64,000 nucleotides of DNA from Pasteurella sp049941595 (GTDB lineage Bacteria > Pseudomonadota > Gammaproteobacteria > Enterobacterales > Pasteurellaceae), in assembly GCA_049941595.1 (NCBI GenBank), contig JBNFNA010000004.1, forward strand, positions 124,001 through 188,000. Direction: 5' to 3'. Shown here in pieces: positions 44,296 to 53,658 of the stretch. The notes beneath the pieces are model-generated. The model had not been told where the DNA came from and did not search any database. It was given only the letters and a program-made list of their open reading frames with translations. Position 1 is the stretch's first letter. Each line of letters starts with the position of its first letter. A program made the translations under genes and the position numbers.

Positions 44296-44901
44296 ATGTC
44301 AGAAATAAAAATTCAAACCAGTCATTTTTTTGCTTGTTTAGATCGTTTGAGATTAATTCAGCGCTGGTCTTTAATGCGCAATCTTGAGAAAGAAAATTTA
44401 GCAGAGCATAGCTTACAAGTGGCTTTTGTGGCTCACGCATTAGCATTAATCAAAAATCAGTTTTATCAGGGGCAAGTGAACGCAGATAAAATTGCAGTGA
44501 TGGCGATGTATCACGATACATCAGAAATTTTCACTGGTGATTTACCAACACCTATCAAATATTTTAATGCGGAAATTACGCACGCATATAAAGAGATTGA
44601 AAGTGCGGCAGAGTTACATTTAATTTCGTTGTTACCGCCAGAGCTACAAGCTACGTTTTCACCTTATCTCAACTCAGAAGAATTTTCGCCTGAAGAAAAG
44701 CATATTGTTAAACAAGCGGATTTAATTTGTGCTTATATCAAAGCGCAATTTGAGCTTGAAAATGGTAATCAAGAATTTAAGGCAGCAAAAGGGCGTTTAG
44801 AAACATTGATGCATCAATGGCATAGTGAAGAAATGGATTATTTTATTCAGGTCTTTATTCCAAGCTTTGGTAAGCCAATTGATGAAATTACGCTCTCTTA
44901 A
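44296..44901 (+). CDS. yfbR: 5'-deoxynucleotidase, HD-domain (YfbR)
   Basis: 201 residues. The HD metal site is EHSLQVAFVAHAL (about 34-46) and YHDTSEIFTGDLPTPIKYF (about 75-93), followed by KQADLICAYIKA with the third acidic ligand. It dephosphorylates deoxyribonucleoside monophosphates. It begins two bases after degS and ends before a very strong terminator. Confidence 0.93.
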   Translation: MSEIKIQTSHFFACLDRLRLIQRWSLMRNLEKENLAEHSLQVAFVAHALALIKNQFYQGQVNADKIAVMAMYHDTSEIFTGDLPTPIKYFNAEITHAYKEIESAAELHLISLLPPELQATFSPYLNSEEFSPEEKHIVKQADLICAYIKAQFELENGNQEFKAAKGRLETLMHQWHSEEMDYFIQVFIPSFGKPIDEITLS

Positions 44902-44929
44902 TTGAAAGCTCAAAAAGCGAAGATAATAA

Positions 44930-44978
44930 AAAAGTGCGGTGATTTTTCATAAAGTTTTTAGAAAATCACCGCACTTTT
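44930..44978. terminator. 17-bp uptake-signal terminator between yfbR and trhP
   Basis: AAAAGTGCGGTGATTTT and its exact complement are separated by 15 bases and flanked by A- and T-runs. It serves convergent genes. Confidence 0.92.
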
Positions 44979-44994
44979 GTTATTCAAAAATTAT

Positions 44995-46365
44995 TTATTT
45001 TTGGTGTGGCTGACGAGTGTTGGTATCCACTAAATTACGCATTAATAACGCATAATCTAATTGGATATCTTCAGGTACGTCTAAGAACACGAAATGCCCA
45101 TCACCTAAGCCTGCTTCCACTTCTTCATTTTTGCGGTTAAGCATACGTTGGATTTTGAACACAATGTTGCCTTTTGGTGTCATCATTTCCACTTCATCAC
45201 CAAGCAAGAATTTATTTTTTACAGCCACTTCAGCCATTCCTTGCTCGTTACGCTTACCCGTGAACTCACCAACAAATTGTTGGCGTTCAGAGATTGAATA
45301 ACCGTAATCATAATTTTGATATTCATCGTGCGTGTGGCGACGTAAGAAACCTTCGGTGTAACCACGATGTGCTAATGATTCCAAGGTATCCATTAAACTT
45401 TCATCAAATGGTTTACCTGCAACGGCATCATCAATCGCTTTACGATACACTTGCGCAGTTCTCGCACAATAATAGAAAGATTTAGTTCGACCTTCAATTT
45501 TTAATGAATGCACACCAAGTGCGGTCAATTTTTCCACGTGTTGAACAGCACGAAGATCTTTCGAGTTCATAATGTAAGTGCCGTGCTCGTCTTCAAACGC
45601 AGACATTTGCTCTTCAGGGCGTTGGCTTTCTGCAAGCAAGAACACTTTGCTGGTGGTATCGCCTTCACCTAATGTTGGTGCCACATTTTTTACTGGAATT
45701 TCTTCACCCACATTCACGATATTGCCGATTTCATCTTCTTTCGCTTCAGTCACGCTGTATTCCCAACGGCAAGCGTTGGTGCAAGTGCCTTGGTTTGGAT
45801 CGCGTTTGTTAATGTAGCCTGATAATAAGCAGCGACCAGAATACGCCATACACAATGCACCGTGTACGAACACTTCAATTTCCATATCTGGTACTTGTTG
45901 GCGAATTTCTGCGATTTCATCTAATGAAAGTTCACGGGATAAAATCACACGAGTTAAGCCCATTTGTTTCCAGAATTTTACTGATGCCCAGTTTACTGCA
46001 TTTGCTTGTACTGAAAGGTGGATCGCAACGTGCGGGAAATGTTCACGCACCAACATAATCAAGCCAGGATCTGACATAATTAATGCATCTGGCCCCATTG
46101 CAATGACAGGTTCTAAATCGCGAATAAAGGTTTTTAATTTTGAGTTGTGCGGTGCAATATTTACCACAACATAGAATTTTTTGCCTAGAGCGTGCGCTTC
46201 ATCAATACCGATTTTTAAATTAGCGTGATTAAATTCATTGTTACGCACACGTAAGCTGTAACGAGGTTGACCTGCATAAACTGCATCAGCACCATAAGCA
46301 AAGGCGTAACGCATATTTTTTAATGAGCCAGCAGGCGAAAGTAGCTCGGGAGTAAAAGTAGTCAT
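44995..46365 (-). CDS. trhP: tRNA 5-hydroxyuridine synthesis protein TrhP (peptidase U32 family)
   Basis: 456 residues. The U32 core FVHGALCMAYSGRCLLSGYI and the downstream GTCTNACRWEY provide the conserved cysteines, likely for an Fe-S cluster. TrhP (YegQ) acts with prephenate in hydroxylating U34 of tRNAs. ATG 46365 gives the normal MTTFTPELLSPAG start; a longer open frame reaches 46419. GGA seven bases upstream is a modest ribosome site. Confidence 0.92.
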   Translation of the reverse strand: MTTFTPELLSPAGSLKNMRYAFAYGADAVYAGQPRYSLRVRNNEFNHANLKIGIDEAHALGKKFYVVVNIAPHNSKLKTFIRDLEPVIAMGPDALIMSDPGLIMLVREHFPHVAIHLSVQANAVNWASVKFWKQMGLTRVILSRELSLDEIAEIRQQVPDMEIEVFVHGALCMAYSGRCLLSGYINKRDPNQGTCTNACRWEYSVTEAKEDEIGNIVNVGEEIPVKNVAPTLGEGDTTSKVFLLAESQRPEEQMSAFEDEHGTYIMNSKDLRAVQHVEKLTALGVHSLKIEGRTKSFYYCARTAQVYRKAIDDAVAGKPFDESLMDTLESLAHRGYTEGFLRRHTHDEYQNYDYGYSISERQQFVGEFTGKRNEQGMAEVAVKNKFLLGDEVEMMTPKGNIVFKIQRMLNRKNEEVEAGLGDGHFVFLDVPEDIQLDYALLMRNLVDTNTRQPHQK

Positions 46366-46486
46366 AAATTTTCCGTTAGTCTGATTACAAGTCAGTTGCC
46401 CGCGCAAGTGAGCATTCAAAGGGGGATATTTTAGGGGGATTTTGCACTTTGTAAAGCAGAAACGCTCGACATCATTGGATTTATCA

Positions 46487-46550
46487 AAAGTGCGGTCAAT
46501 TTTTCTTTTTATCTGTGAAAATAAAAATATGAAAAAATTGACCGCACTTT
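46487..46550 (-). terminator. Uptake-signal inverted pair downstream of the DUF945 gene
   Basis: AAAGTGCGGTCAATTTTT (46487-46504) and its complement (46533-46550) form an 18-bp stem with a 28-base loop. It lies 15 bases after the minus-strand stop codon. Confidence 0.75.
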
Positions 46551-46564
46551 AAGCGTTAGAAGAC

Positions 46565-48718
46565 TTATTGTGCTGGTTTTTCTATTTGAAAGTCTTTTTG
46601 TTTATCTTTGTCAGATTTATTTGCCTCTTTTGTCGCATCCAAGTTTGGTGCTTCCAGAATAGTTTCAGGCGCAGTATCAGCAGTATCAGAAGTATTTTCA
46701 GGCATTACTTCTTCTTTCGGAGATAATATTTCCTCAATTTCCGCCATCGTTTTACCATTGATAAACATTTTGCCCGCTTTGCTTTGAATTTCACTGACGT
46801 AATTATTTCCCTCTTCTTTCACGAATGGAGGGATTTCTTCATTCGGCGAAATAACAAATTGATTTATTATTGTCCAGATGGCACCTTTTTTACGTGCTGC
46901 CGTGGCTTGTTCATTTGGAGAGAATAGCCCTTTTGTAATACTGATTTTGCTATCAAAAATGACTTCGTTCAACATTTCAGGGGAGAATAAATAACCTGTC
47001 ATTTTTTGAGTGTCAAGATCGAGATTTAATGTTGCACTTACTGTATTTGCTTGGCTACTCGGGTTTGTGTCGAGTTGTAAATCAAGTGTTCCTTCGTTAA
47101 TTTTTACCCCAATATTTTTCCACAAGGTATTGAGTAGCTCGATGTTTGTATTAAGCGACAAATTTTGTTTGCACAACGCTTTGTAATGTTCATTTGATAC
47201 GCAAGAATACGGCAGGAACACAGATTTAATATGATCAAATGTCATTGGTAACGCCAGTTTCAGCTGTTTGACCTCCAGATTTTCCTCTTTATGGCCTACT
47301 TTGTTAAGTGATGCATTCAATGTTGCCTGATATTGATTATCACCACTTGGTTCATCTTTGTAATCAATTTCAAGACCATTAATATTGATAATATTGCCGT
47401 AATTTAATGCCTTGAGTTTAAATTGATTTTGATTTTTTTCTTTAAAACCGTCTGTAAGTTGATTTAACGCTTGTTTAAATACTTCGTCATCTTTGGTGGG
47501 ATAATCGTGTTTTGTATTCGATAATTTCGCATAGAAAGGTACGAACGCTAAACGCTTTTCTAAATCCATTTGAGTAATGTTGTATTTTGAATTGAGTTCA
47601 TTCAGCGTGATGAAATCAGTTTCTATGGCATTACTGAGATAGATTTTTGCCTGCCCTAAATTCCACTCAAGTGCCACTTCTGCATCTTTTTTGTCTTTAT
47701 GATCGGAATTTAGTGAGAAACTGACATCTTTCAAATTAATGAAAGGCTTATCCTTTTCAGGAATGATGAATTCTTGCAACTTAATTTTGCTTTTCACTCC
47801 TTCATTATTTGTCAACAACCCGGCCACTGTTGTAAACGCATCAGAAAGTGAAGGCGTATTATGAATAAACTTTTCTACCTCGTGGTAAAAATTTACGTGA
47901 CTTGGTACCGCACTTTGTTGTAATGTGGCATCGAGTTGATGAATGACGATATTTTCTTGCGGCGATTTTTTATACTTGTTCGACAGAATCACTTTTTTGC
48001 TATTAAATCTCGCATCAGTATCAAAATGTGTTTCAGACAGATTTTTCTCAAAATCATACTCTGCATTTTCTAATTTAATATGCGTATTTTCACCATTTAA
48101 TAAAAATATATCTGCATTTTTTAAATTTAATTCAATAGAAGTAACATCGTATTGATGCTCATCAATAGGGGTTAATACAAATTGCCCTTTCAAACCTTCA
48201 ACTTTATTTTTGGCATCATAATTAAAGGCAGAGAGGTTGCTTGTAATTTCCATTGATTTTGTTTTTGAGGCGTAATTAATATTAATTTCAAGTTGTTGTG
48301 GTTTATTCGTCAGATCACGAAAATCTGTCAAAATTTGTGACTGCAAATAGTCACCGACAACAGAAAATTGGCTATTAATGATATTTTTATCAATGGTGAT
48401 GTTGAGTTTTTTATTTAATTCGTGGACGAGCTGTTGAGGAATTCTGGATTCTGCAGTGATGGCAAAAGGCAATGCTCTCAAATTTGTGGTGATAATATTG
48501 GTTTTTTTCTGTTGAGCATCTTCTAAAGTAATGACTAATTCACGTCCAAAGAAATTACGGTTTTTTTCAACTACATTGATTGTGAAGCGATCTTTAATAT
48601 GGTAAGGAAAGTGCTGTAAATTTTGATCGATTTTATGATTGGTATAGAATTGCGCTGCCCCCCCTAAAGCCAGTGCAATGCTTGTCAACAATAATGTGAT
48701 TTTTGTTTTTTTGCTCAT
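46565..48718 (-). CDS. DUF945 (YdgA-like) periplasmic protein
   Basis: 717 residues. A short cytoplasmic start MSKKTK and one signal/anchor helix (about 6-25) precede a long beta-rich periplasmic region. An early block on the GRELVITLEDA pattern and the acidic-lysine C-terminal tail fit the YdgA/YihF family, of unknown function. ATG 48718 has GGGG five bases upstream; GTG 48733 is too close to its AGGAG. An uptake signal is at 47907. Confidence 0.8.
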   Translation of the reverse strand: MSKKTKITLLLTSIALALGGAAQFYTNHKIDQNLQHFPYHIKDRFTINVVEKNRNFFGRELVITLEDAQQKKTNIITTNLRALPFAITAESRIPQQLVHELNKKLNITIDKNIINSQFSVVGDYLQSQILTDFRDLTNKPQQLEININYASKTKSMEITSNLSAFNYDAKNKVEGLKGQFVLTPIDEHQYDVTSIELNLKNADIFLLNGENTHIKLENAEYDFEKNLSETHFDTDARFNSKKVILSNKYKKSPQENIVIHQLDATLQQSAVPSHVNFYHEVEKFIHNTPSLSDAFTTVAGLLTNNEGVKSKIKLQEFIIPEKDKPFINLKDVSFSLNSDHKDKKDAEVALEWNLGQAKIYLSNAIETDFITLNELNSKYNITQMDLEKRLAFVPFYAKLSNTKHDYPTKDDEVFKQALNQLTDGFKEKNQNQFKLKALNYGNIININGLEIDYKDEPSGDNQYQATLNASLNKVGHKEENLEVKQLKLALPMTFDHIKSVFLPYSCVSNEHYKALCKQNLSLNTNIELLNTLWKNIGVKINEGTLDLQLDTNPSSQANTVSATLNLDLDTQKMTGYLFSPEMLNEVIFDSKISITKGLFSPNEQATAARKKGAIWTIINQFVISPNEEIPPFVKEEGNNYVSEIQSKAGKMFINGKTMAEIEEILSPKEEVMPENTSDTADTAPETILEAPNLDATKEANKSDKDKQKDFQIEKPAQ

Positions 48719-48910
48719 ATTTGCCCCATTCACTCCTTGTGCTTATCTCTTATTTTATTGTGTAGATTAATGATAAAGCGGATAAAATTTGTTGGAAGTA
48801 TAACGAATTACAATCACTAGCACAAATCTCTTAATTATGAATTCAATTCATTTTATCAATGAATTTTTTGAAATTGACACATATGTCATATTTCTTTAAT
48901 TTGGAAGTAT

Positions 48911-48926
48911 AGACATCTAAATGTAG
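48911..48926 (+). promoter_or_regulatory. Candidate MetJ boxes upstream of metF
   Basis: AGACATCT matches the met box AGACGTCT in 7 of 8 positions. The adjacent AAATGTAG (4/8) and preceding GGAAGTAT (5/8) continue the 8-base register. MetJ binds such tandem boxes, and metF is a standard target. Confidence 0.5.
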
Positions 48927-48940
48927 TAGTGAGGAATTAT

Positions 48941-49822
48941 ATGAGTTATGCAAAAGAGATCGATACTTTAAATCAACATATCGCAGATTTAAACGGTAAG
49001 ATAAATGTGTCATTTGAGTTTTTTCCACCTAAAAATGAAAAAATGGAAACTATCCTTTGGGATTCAATTCATCGCTTAAAAGAATTAAAACCTAAATTTG
49101 TTTCTGTGACTTATGGGGCTAATTCGGGTGAGCGAGATCGCACTCACTCTGTGGTGAAAAACATCAAACAACAAACCGGTCTAGAAGCCGCACCGCATTT
49201 AACGGGGATTGATGCCACACCAGAAGAGTTAGTTGAAATTGCAAAAGACTATTGGAATAGCGGTATTCGTCGCATCGTCGCATTACGTGGTGATGAACCA
49301 AAAGGCTATGAAAAGAAACCATTTTATGCTTCGGATCTTGTTGCACTTTTACGTTCTGTGGCAGATTTTGATATTTCTGTAGCGGCTTATCCAGAGGTGC
49401 ACCCAGAAGCAAAATCAGCACAAGCTGACCTGATTAATTTAAAACGTAAGATCGATGCAGGCGCGAACCACGTGATTACACAATTTTTCTTTGATATCGA
49501 CAGTTATCTGCGTTTTCGAGATCGTTGTGCTTCCATTGGGATTGATGCAGAAATTGTGCCGGGGATTTTACCAGTGACGAACTTTAAACAATTAGTCAAA
49601 ATGGCAGCAATCACTAATGTGAAAATTCCTGCTTGGCTTGCTAAAAATTATGAAGGCTTAGATGATGATCAAACCACCCGTAATTTAGTCGCAGCGAGCG
49701 TGGCGATGGATATGGTGAGAGTGTTATCCCGTGAAGGGGTGAATGATTTCCACTTTTACACGCTAAACCGTAGTGAACTCACTTATGCGATTTGCCATAC
49801 CTTAGGTGTGCGTCCAGTTTAA
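48941..49822 (+). CDS. metF: 5,10-methylenetetrahydrofolate reductase
   Basis: A 293-residue FAD enzyme that makes 5-methyl-THF for methionine synthesis. VSFEFFPPKNEKME (about 24-37) has the catalytic glutamate; RIVALRGDEPKG (about 108-119) and NHVITQFFFDIDSYLRF (about 176-192) are typical. ATG 48941 has GAGG six bases upstream; the in-frame GTG 48929 overlaps that site. Confidence 0.96.
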   Translation: MSYAKEIDTLNQHIADLNGKINVSFEFFPPKNEKMETILWDSIHRLKELKPKFVSVTYGANSGERDRTHSVVKNIKQQTGLEAAPHLTGIDATPEELVEIAKDYWNSGIRRIVALRGDEPKGYEKKPFYASDLVALLRSVADFDISVAAYPEVHPEAKSAQADLINLKRKIDAGANHVITQFFFDIDSYLRFRDRCASIGIDAEIVPGILPVTNFKQLVKMAAITNVKIPAWLAKNYEGLDDDQTTRNLVAASVAMDMVRVLSREGVNDFHFYTLNRSELTYAICHTLGVRPV

Positions 49823-49843
49823 TTTTTATGTTTAGATAAAGAA

Positions 49844-49870
49844 AAAGCCCTAACATTGTATTAGGGCTTT
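49844..49870. terminator. Bidirectional terminator between metF and ettA
   Basis: AAAGCCCTAA, seven-base loop, TTAGGGCTTT, with A/T runs on both sides. Confidence 0.9.
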
Positions 49871-49875
49871 GAGCA

Positions 49876-51546
49876 TTATTTTGCAATACGTTTGTATTTC
49901 ATACGATGTGGCTGGGTAGCTTCAGCACCAAAGGTTTTCTTTTTCCATTCTTCATAGTCAGAGAAGTTACCTTCGTAGAATGTTACTTTACCTTCATCGC
50001 CGTAATCTAAAATGTGCGTTGCAATACGGTCTAAGAACCAGCGGTCGTGCGAGATAACCATTGCACAGCCTGGAAATTCTAAAATCGCATTTTCCAGTGC
50101 ACGTAAGGTTTCAACGTCGAGGTCGTTGGTTGGTTCGTCTAGTAATAGTACGTTACCGCCAGCTTGTAAAAGTTTAGCTAAGTGTAAACGACCACGTTCA
50201 CCCCCCGATAATTCACCCACGCGTTTTTGTTGGTCAACACCTTTAAAGTTGAAACGACCGACATAAGCACGGCTTGGAATTTCAAAGTTGCCAATACGTA
50301 AGATATCTTGACCGTTAGAGACTTCTTCCCACACGGTTTTCTTATCATCCATTGCATCACGGAATTGATCCACAGAGGCTAACACAACGGTATCACCTAA
50401 GGTGACTGTACCCGCATCTGGTTTTTCTTGGCCTGAAAGCATACGGAATAAGGTCGATTTACCCGCACCGTTTGGACCGATAATCCCTACGATAGCCCCT
50501 TTAGGAATACTAAATGAGAGATTATCAATTAATGTACGATCACCATAAGATTTCGTTAAACCTTGAACCTCAATCACTTTATCCCCTAGGCGCGGACCAG
50601 GTGGAATAAAGAGTTCGTTAGTTTCGTTACGTTTTTGATATTCGCCACTGTTAAGCTCTTCAAAGCGAGCCATACGTGCTTTACTTTTCGCTTGGCGACC
50701 TTTTGGATTTTGACGAACCCACTCTAACTCTTTCTCAATGGATTTTTGACGCGCAGATTCTGCCGCTTGCTCTTGGGCTAAACGTTTCTCTTTTTGCTCT
50801 AACCAAGAAGAGTAGTTACCTTCCCAAGGAATACCTTCACCACGGTCAAGCTCTAAGATCCAACCTGCTACGTTATCTAAGAAGTAACGGTCGTGGGTAA
50901 TTGCCACCACAGTACCTTCGTAGTCGTGTAAGAAGCGCTCTAACCACGCCACAGATTCCGCATCTAAGTGGTTGGTTGGCTCGTCTAACAATAGCATATC
51001 TGGTTTTTCAAGTAATAAACGGCAAAGTGCAACACGACGACGCTCACCACCGGATAAATGCTCAATTTTGGCATCCCATTCTGGCAAACGTAATGCATCC
51101 GCAGCACGTTCTAATTGGTTATCAAGATTATGTCCATCGTGCGCTTGAATAATTGCTTCTAATTCAGCTTGTTCTGCAGCAAGTTTGTCGAAATCTGCAT
51201 CTGGATCGGCATATAATGCATAAACTTCATCTAGGCGAGTTAAGGCATTTTTCACTTCGCCAACAGCTTCTTCAATTGCTTCACGTACCGTTTGTTGTGG
51301 ATCTAATTTTGGTTCTTGTGGAAGATAACCGATTTTAATTCCCGGCTGTGGGCGAGCTTCCCCTTCGATTTCTTTATCGATGCCGGCCATAATACGGAGT
51401 AGTGTCGATTTACCTGCACCGTTTAAGCCGAGAACCCCGATTTTTGCTCCAGGAAAGAAGCTTAAAGAAATATCTTTTAAAATATGACGCTTCGGCGGAA
51501 CAATCTTGCCGACACGATGCATAGTATAAACAAATTGTGATGACAT
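49876..51546 (-). CDS. ettA: Energy-dependent translational throttle EttA (ABC-F)
   Basis: 556 residues with two ABC domains (Walker A GLNGAGKST near 43 and GPNGAGKST near 358, each with LSGGE) and no membrane segments. The P-site-tRNA interaction linker and the short arm typical of EttA lie in between. It binds the ribosomal E site and gates the first elongation steps according to ATP/ADP. The terminator 75 bases upstream closes a separate small transcript. Confidence 0.95.
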   Translation of the reverse strand: MSSQFVYTMHRVGKIVPPKRHILKDISLSFFPGAKIGVLGLNGAGKSTLLRIMAGIDKEIEGEARPQPGIKIGYLPQEPKLDPQQTVREAIEEAVGEVKNALTRLDEVYALYADPDADFDKLAAEQAELEAIIQAHDGHNLDNQLERAADALRLPEWDAKIEHLSGGERRRVALCRLLLEKPDMLLLDEPTNHLDAESVAWLERFLHDYEGTVVAITHDRYFLDNVAGWILELDRGEGIPWEGNYSSWLEQKEKRLAQEQAAESARQKSIEKELEWVRQNPKGRQAKSKARMARFEELNSGEYQKRNETNELFIPPGPRLGDKVIEVQGLTKSYGDRTLIDNLSFSIPKGAIVGIIGPNGAGKSTLFRMLSGQEKPDAGTVTLGDTVVLASVDQFRDAMDDKKTVWEEVSNGQDILRIGNFEIPSRAYVGRFNFKGVDQQKRVGELSGGERGRLHLAKLLQAGGNVLLLDEPTNDLDVETLRALENAILEFPGCAMVISHDRWFLDRIATHILDYGDEGKVTFYEGNFSDYEEWKKKTFGAEATQPHRMKYKRIAK

Positions 51547-51621
51547 AAGTTTCTCTCAATCTATATAGTGAAAAGTGCGGTTATTTTACTTGAAATTTGG
51601 TAGATTAGCTAACTTACAGAT

Positions 51622-51736
51622 AAAAAAAACCCTTCACTCAGGAAGGGTAGGAAAGTAGTTTAGCTATTTATGATTATTTTATTTAGGAACTTTATGAATA
51701 TCAAGCAATCACTTGACGATTTGCATTTTACATAAA
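51622..51736 (-). ncRNA. Predicted FNR-activated small RNA resembling FnrS
   Basis: On the minus strand an extended -10 (TGCTATTAT, hexamer 51747-51742) would start RNA near 51736. About 115 bases later a terminator stands (ACCCTTC, six-base loop, GAAGGGT, then T8; 51648-51622). An FNR box is centred at about -41.5. The 5' region contains AATGCAAATCGTCAAGTGATTG, which from memory resembles the start of E. coli FnrS (AATGCAACGTCAAGCGATGG). Size is close to FnrS (about 120). The alternative is an attenuated leader of ettA, which lies 75 bases downstream on the same strand. Confidence 0.65.
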
Positions 51737-51770
51737 TTTACATAATAGCAAAACTATTTTTACAATAAAT

Positions 51771-51784
51771 TTGATGAATATCAC
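51771..51784 (-). promoter_or_regulatory. FNR box
   Basis: TTGATGAATATCAC matches TTGAT-N4-ATCAA in 9 of 10 defined positions and sits at the class II position (-41.5) for the small RNA promoter. The divergent DUF1007 gene begins more than 110 bases away. The rest of 51785-51900 is AT-rich with nothing else seen. Confidence 0.65.
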
Positions 51785-51934
51785 AAAAAAAACGTTTTTA
51801 TGGTTATTTTTTAATCAGCTAACAATAAAATATAATTTATTAAGCAAGAAATAATAAGCAAATTAATAAAATCATCCCTTTTTTTAATAAGTTAGGATAA
51901 TATGAATTTTAGATTTCTACTTAAGGTGCTATTT

Positions 51935-52567
51935 ATGAAACGATTCCTTCTTATACTTTGTGTAAGCCTTTTCTCAACGCAATTATTTGCTCATCCACAC
52001 GCATTTATTGAAATGCGAACCAAAGTATTAGCGGAAGACCAAAAACTCATTGGCTTTTCGATGGAATGGATTTTAGATGAAGCAAGCTCTGCCGCTGTGC
52101 TTTACGATATTCGCCAAACCAAAGGTGACAAAAAGGCACTACAAGCCTTGATTGATGATGTAATGGGCAACATTGTGAGTGAGCATTATTTCAGCTATTT
52201 ATTTGATAAACAAAACAATAAGATCAAATACAGCGCTTTTCCACGTAACACGGGGATGAAATCCAGTGGCAGCCAAGTGCTATATCATTTTGACTTCTTA
52301 CTTTCGAAACCGCGTGAACTAAAAGACAATGAATTCACTCTAATGACTTATGATCCGACTTATTACGTATCGATGTATTACGATCAAGAAGTGAAAAGTG
52401 CGCTCGATTTTTCGCAAATTTCATCTTATTGTCGTGGCGAAGTGATCGAGCCAAAAGTTGATGAAAAAATTCGACTTTACGCAAACTCTCTCGATCAAAG
52501 TCAACGAGATGAAGATGATTCTTTAGGTGTTATTTTTGCTCAGAAAGTGAAGTTAATATGCAAATAA
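51935..52567 (+). CDS. DUF1007 periplasmic protein
   Basis: 210 residues with a clear signal peptide (MKRFLLILCVSLFSTQLFA) and a mature start HPHAFIEM, the signature of DUF1007. Histidines at the very N-terminus could bind metal. It overlaps the NicO exporter gene by ten bases, a common pairing, so a part in nickel/cobalt efflux is inferred. ATG 51935 has AAGGTG six bases upstream; ATG 51902, with AGGA, would add eleven residues before the signal peptide and cannot be excluded. Confidence 0.82.
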   Translation: MKRFLLILCVSLFSTQLFAHPHAFIEMRTKVLAEDQKLIGFSMEWILDEASSAAVLYDIRQTKGDKKALQALIDDVMGNIVSEHYFSYLFDKQNNKIKYSAFPRNTGMKSSGSQVLYHFDFLLSKPRELKDNEFTLMTYDPTYYVSMYYDQEVKSALDFSQISSYCRGEVIEPKVDEKIRLYANSLDQSQRDEDDSLGVIFAQKVKLICK

Positions 52568-53580
52568 AATTTCCCAGTAAATATATTGTTATATTGTTAT
52601 TGCTTGGATTAGGAGGTTATTTTTTATTTCCTTATCTTTTTTTTCAAATAGCCAACTGGCAACGTGATTTCAACCAATTGATGTCGGGCTATTTACATCA
52701 GATTAATTTACACCAAACTTCCGCAGGCATTGGCTTAATTATTGTTAGTTTTTTGTATGGCGTATTTCACGCATTGGGCCCGGGGCACGGTAAGTTTATT
52801 ATCGCGACCTATTTAACCACCCATCAAACACAGTTAAAAACGAGCATTAAACTCACTTTATTGTCTTCCTTAACGCAAGGGCTAGTGGCGATTTTAGCCA
52901 CTTTAATCGTTGTCGTGATTCTGAATTTATCTTCCCGTTACTTTAAATTAAGTCAACTTTGGTTAGAACGAGGCGCATTTGGATTGATGTTATTGCTTGG
53001 GCTTTATTGGTGCTTACGCTATGGTAAACAATGGTATCTGCAATCACACCAACAGAAAGCCGCTCTTAAACCGAAAATGACTGCGTTTAATTTATCAACT
53101 ATTGCAAGTTCACCAATGAAAGTTGGACAAAGTGCGGTCAAAATTTCAGACGTTTCACATCCTGAATCTTGTGGATGTGGTCATCAACACGCTCCAAATC
53201 AGGCTCAATTATCACAAGCCAATGATTGGAAATCGCAGGCTTTACTTGTTTTAAGCATCGGAATGCGCCCTTGTTCTGGTGCGATTTTCATTTTGTTTTT
53301 AGCTTATATGATTGATTTGTACTGGTGGGGGGTTTTAGCCACGCTTGCAATGGCAATTGGCACAGGTTTAACACTGTCACTGTTTGCTTTATTAGTTAGA
53401 TATGCAAGAGGAACCGCTGTACAAGTAGGAAAATGGTATCAATTTTCTGGACGTACACAGCAAAATGCAGATGTGTTAATCAAAGCGATTGGTGGTGCGA
53501 TTTTAATCTTTTTTGCAGCAGGGTTACTGTATGGAACAACATTACCGTTACAAGGTGGTGCCACATTGTTTGGTGGCTGA
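52558..53580 (+). CDS. NicO/RcnA-family nickel-cobalt exporter
   Basis: 340 residues with about seven membrane helices. The family motif HALGPGHGKFIIATYL (about 70-85) and SIGMRPCSGAIFILFLAY (about 238-255) are intact. A cytoplasmic loop carries SCGCGHQHAP, a likely metal-binding patch. It probably exports Ni2+ or Co2+. Its presence 8 kb from a nickel-dependent urease suggests nickel homeostasis matters to this organism. It overlaps the DUF1007 gene. Confidence 0.88.
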   Translation: MQIKFPSKYIVILLLLGLGGYFLFPYLFFQIANWQRDFNQLMSGYLHQINLHQTSAGIGLIIVSFLYGVFHALGPGHGKFIIATYLTTHQTQLKTSIKLTLLSSLTQGLVAILATLIVVVILNLSSRYFKLSQLWLERGAFGLMLLLGLYWCLRYGKQWYLQSHQQKAALKPKMTAFNLSTIASSPMKVGQSAVKISDVSHPESCGCGHQHAPNQAQLSQANDWKSQALLVLSIGMRPCSGAIFILFLAYMIDLYWWGVLATLAMAIGTGLTLSLFALLVRYARGTAVQVGKWYQFSGRTQQNADVLIKAIGGAILIFFAAGLLYGTTLPLQGGATLFGG

Positions 53581-53606
53581 ACCTAAACTTAAAGATAAAA
53601 ATTGAG

Positions 53607-53644
53607 AACAAAAAATGGGGAAGTTGATTTCCCCATTTTTTGTT
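53607..53644. terminator. 16-bp bidirectional terminator after the NicO gene
   Basis: AACAAAAAATGGGGAA and its exact complement with loop GTTGAT lie between convergent genes. Confidence 0.93.
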
Positions 53645-53658
53645 GATTAAATTTATTA

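Noticed and set aside
51622..51648. Hairpin as an ettA attenuator only
   Set aside because: The promoter with FNR site, the fitting length and the FnrS-like 5' end favour a separate small RNA, though leader attenuation remains the main alternative.
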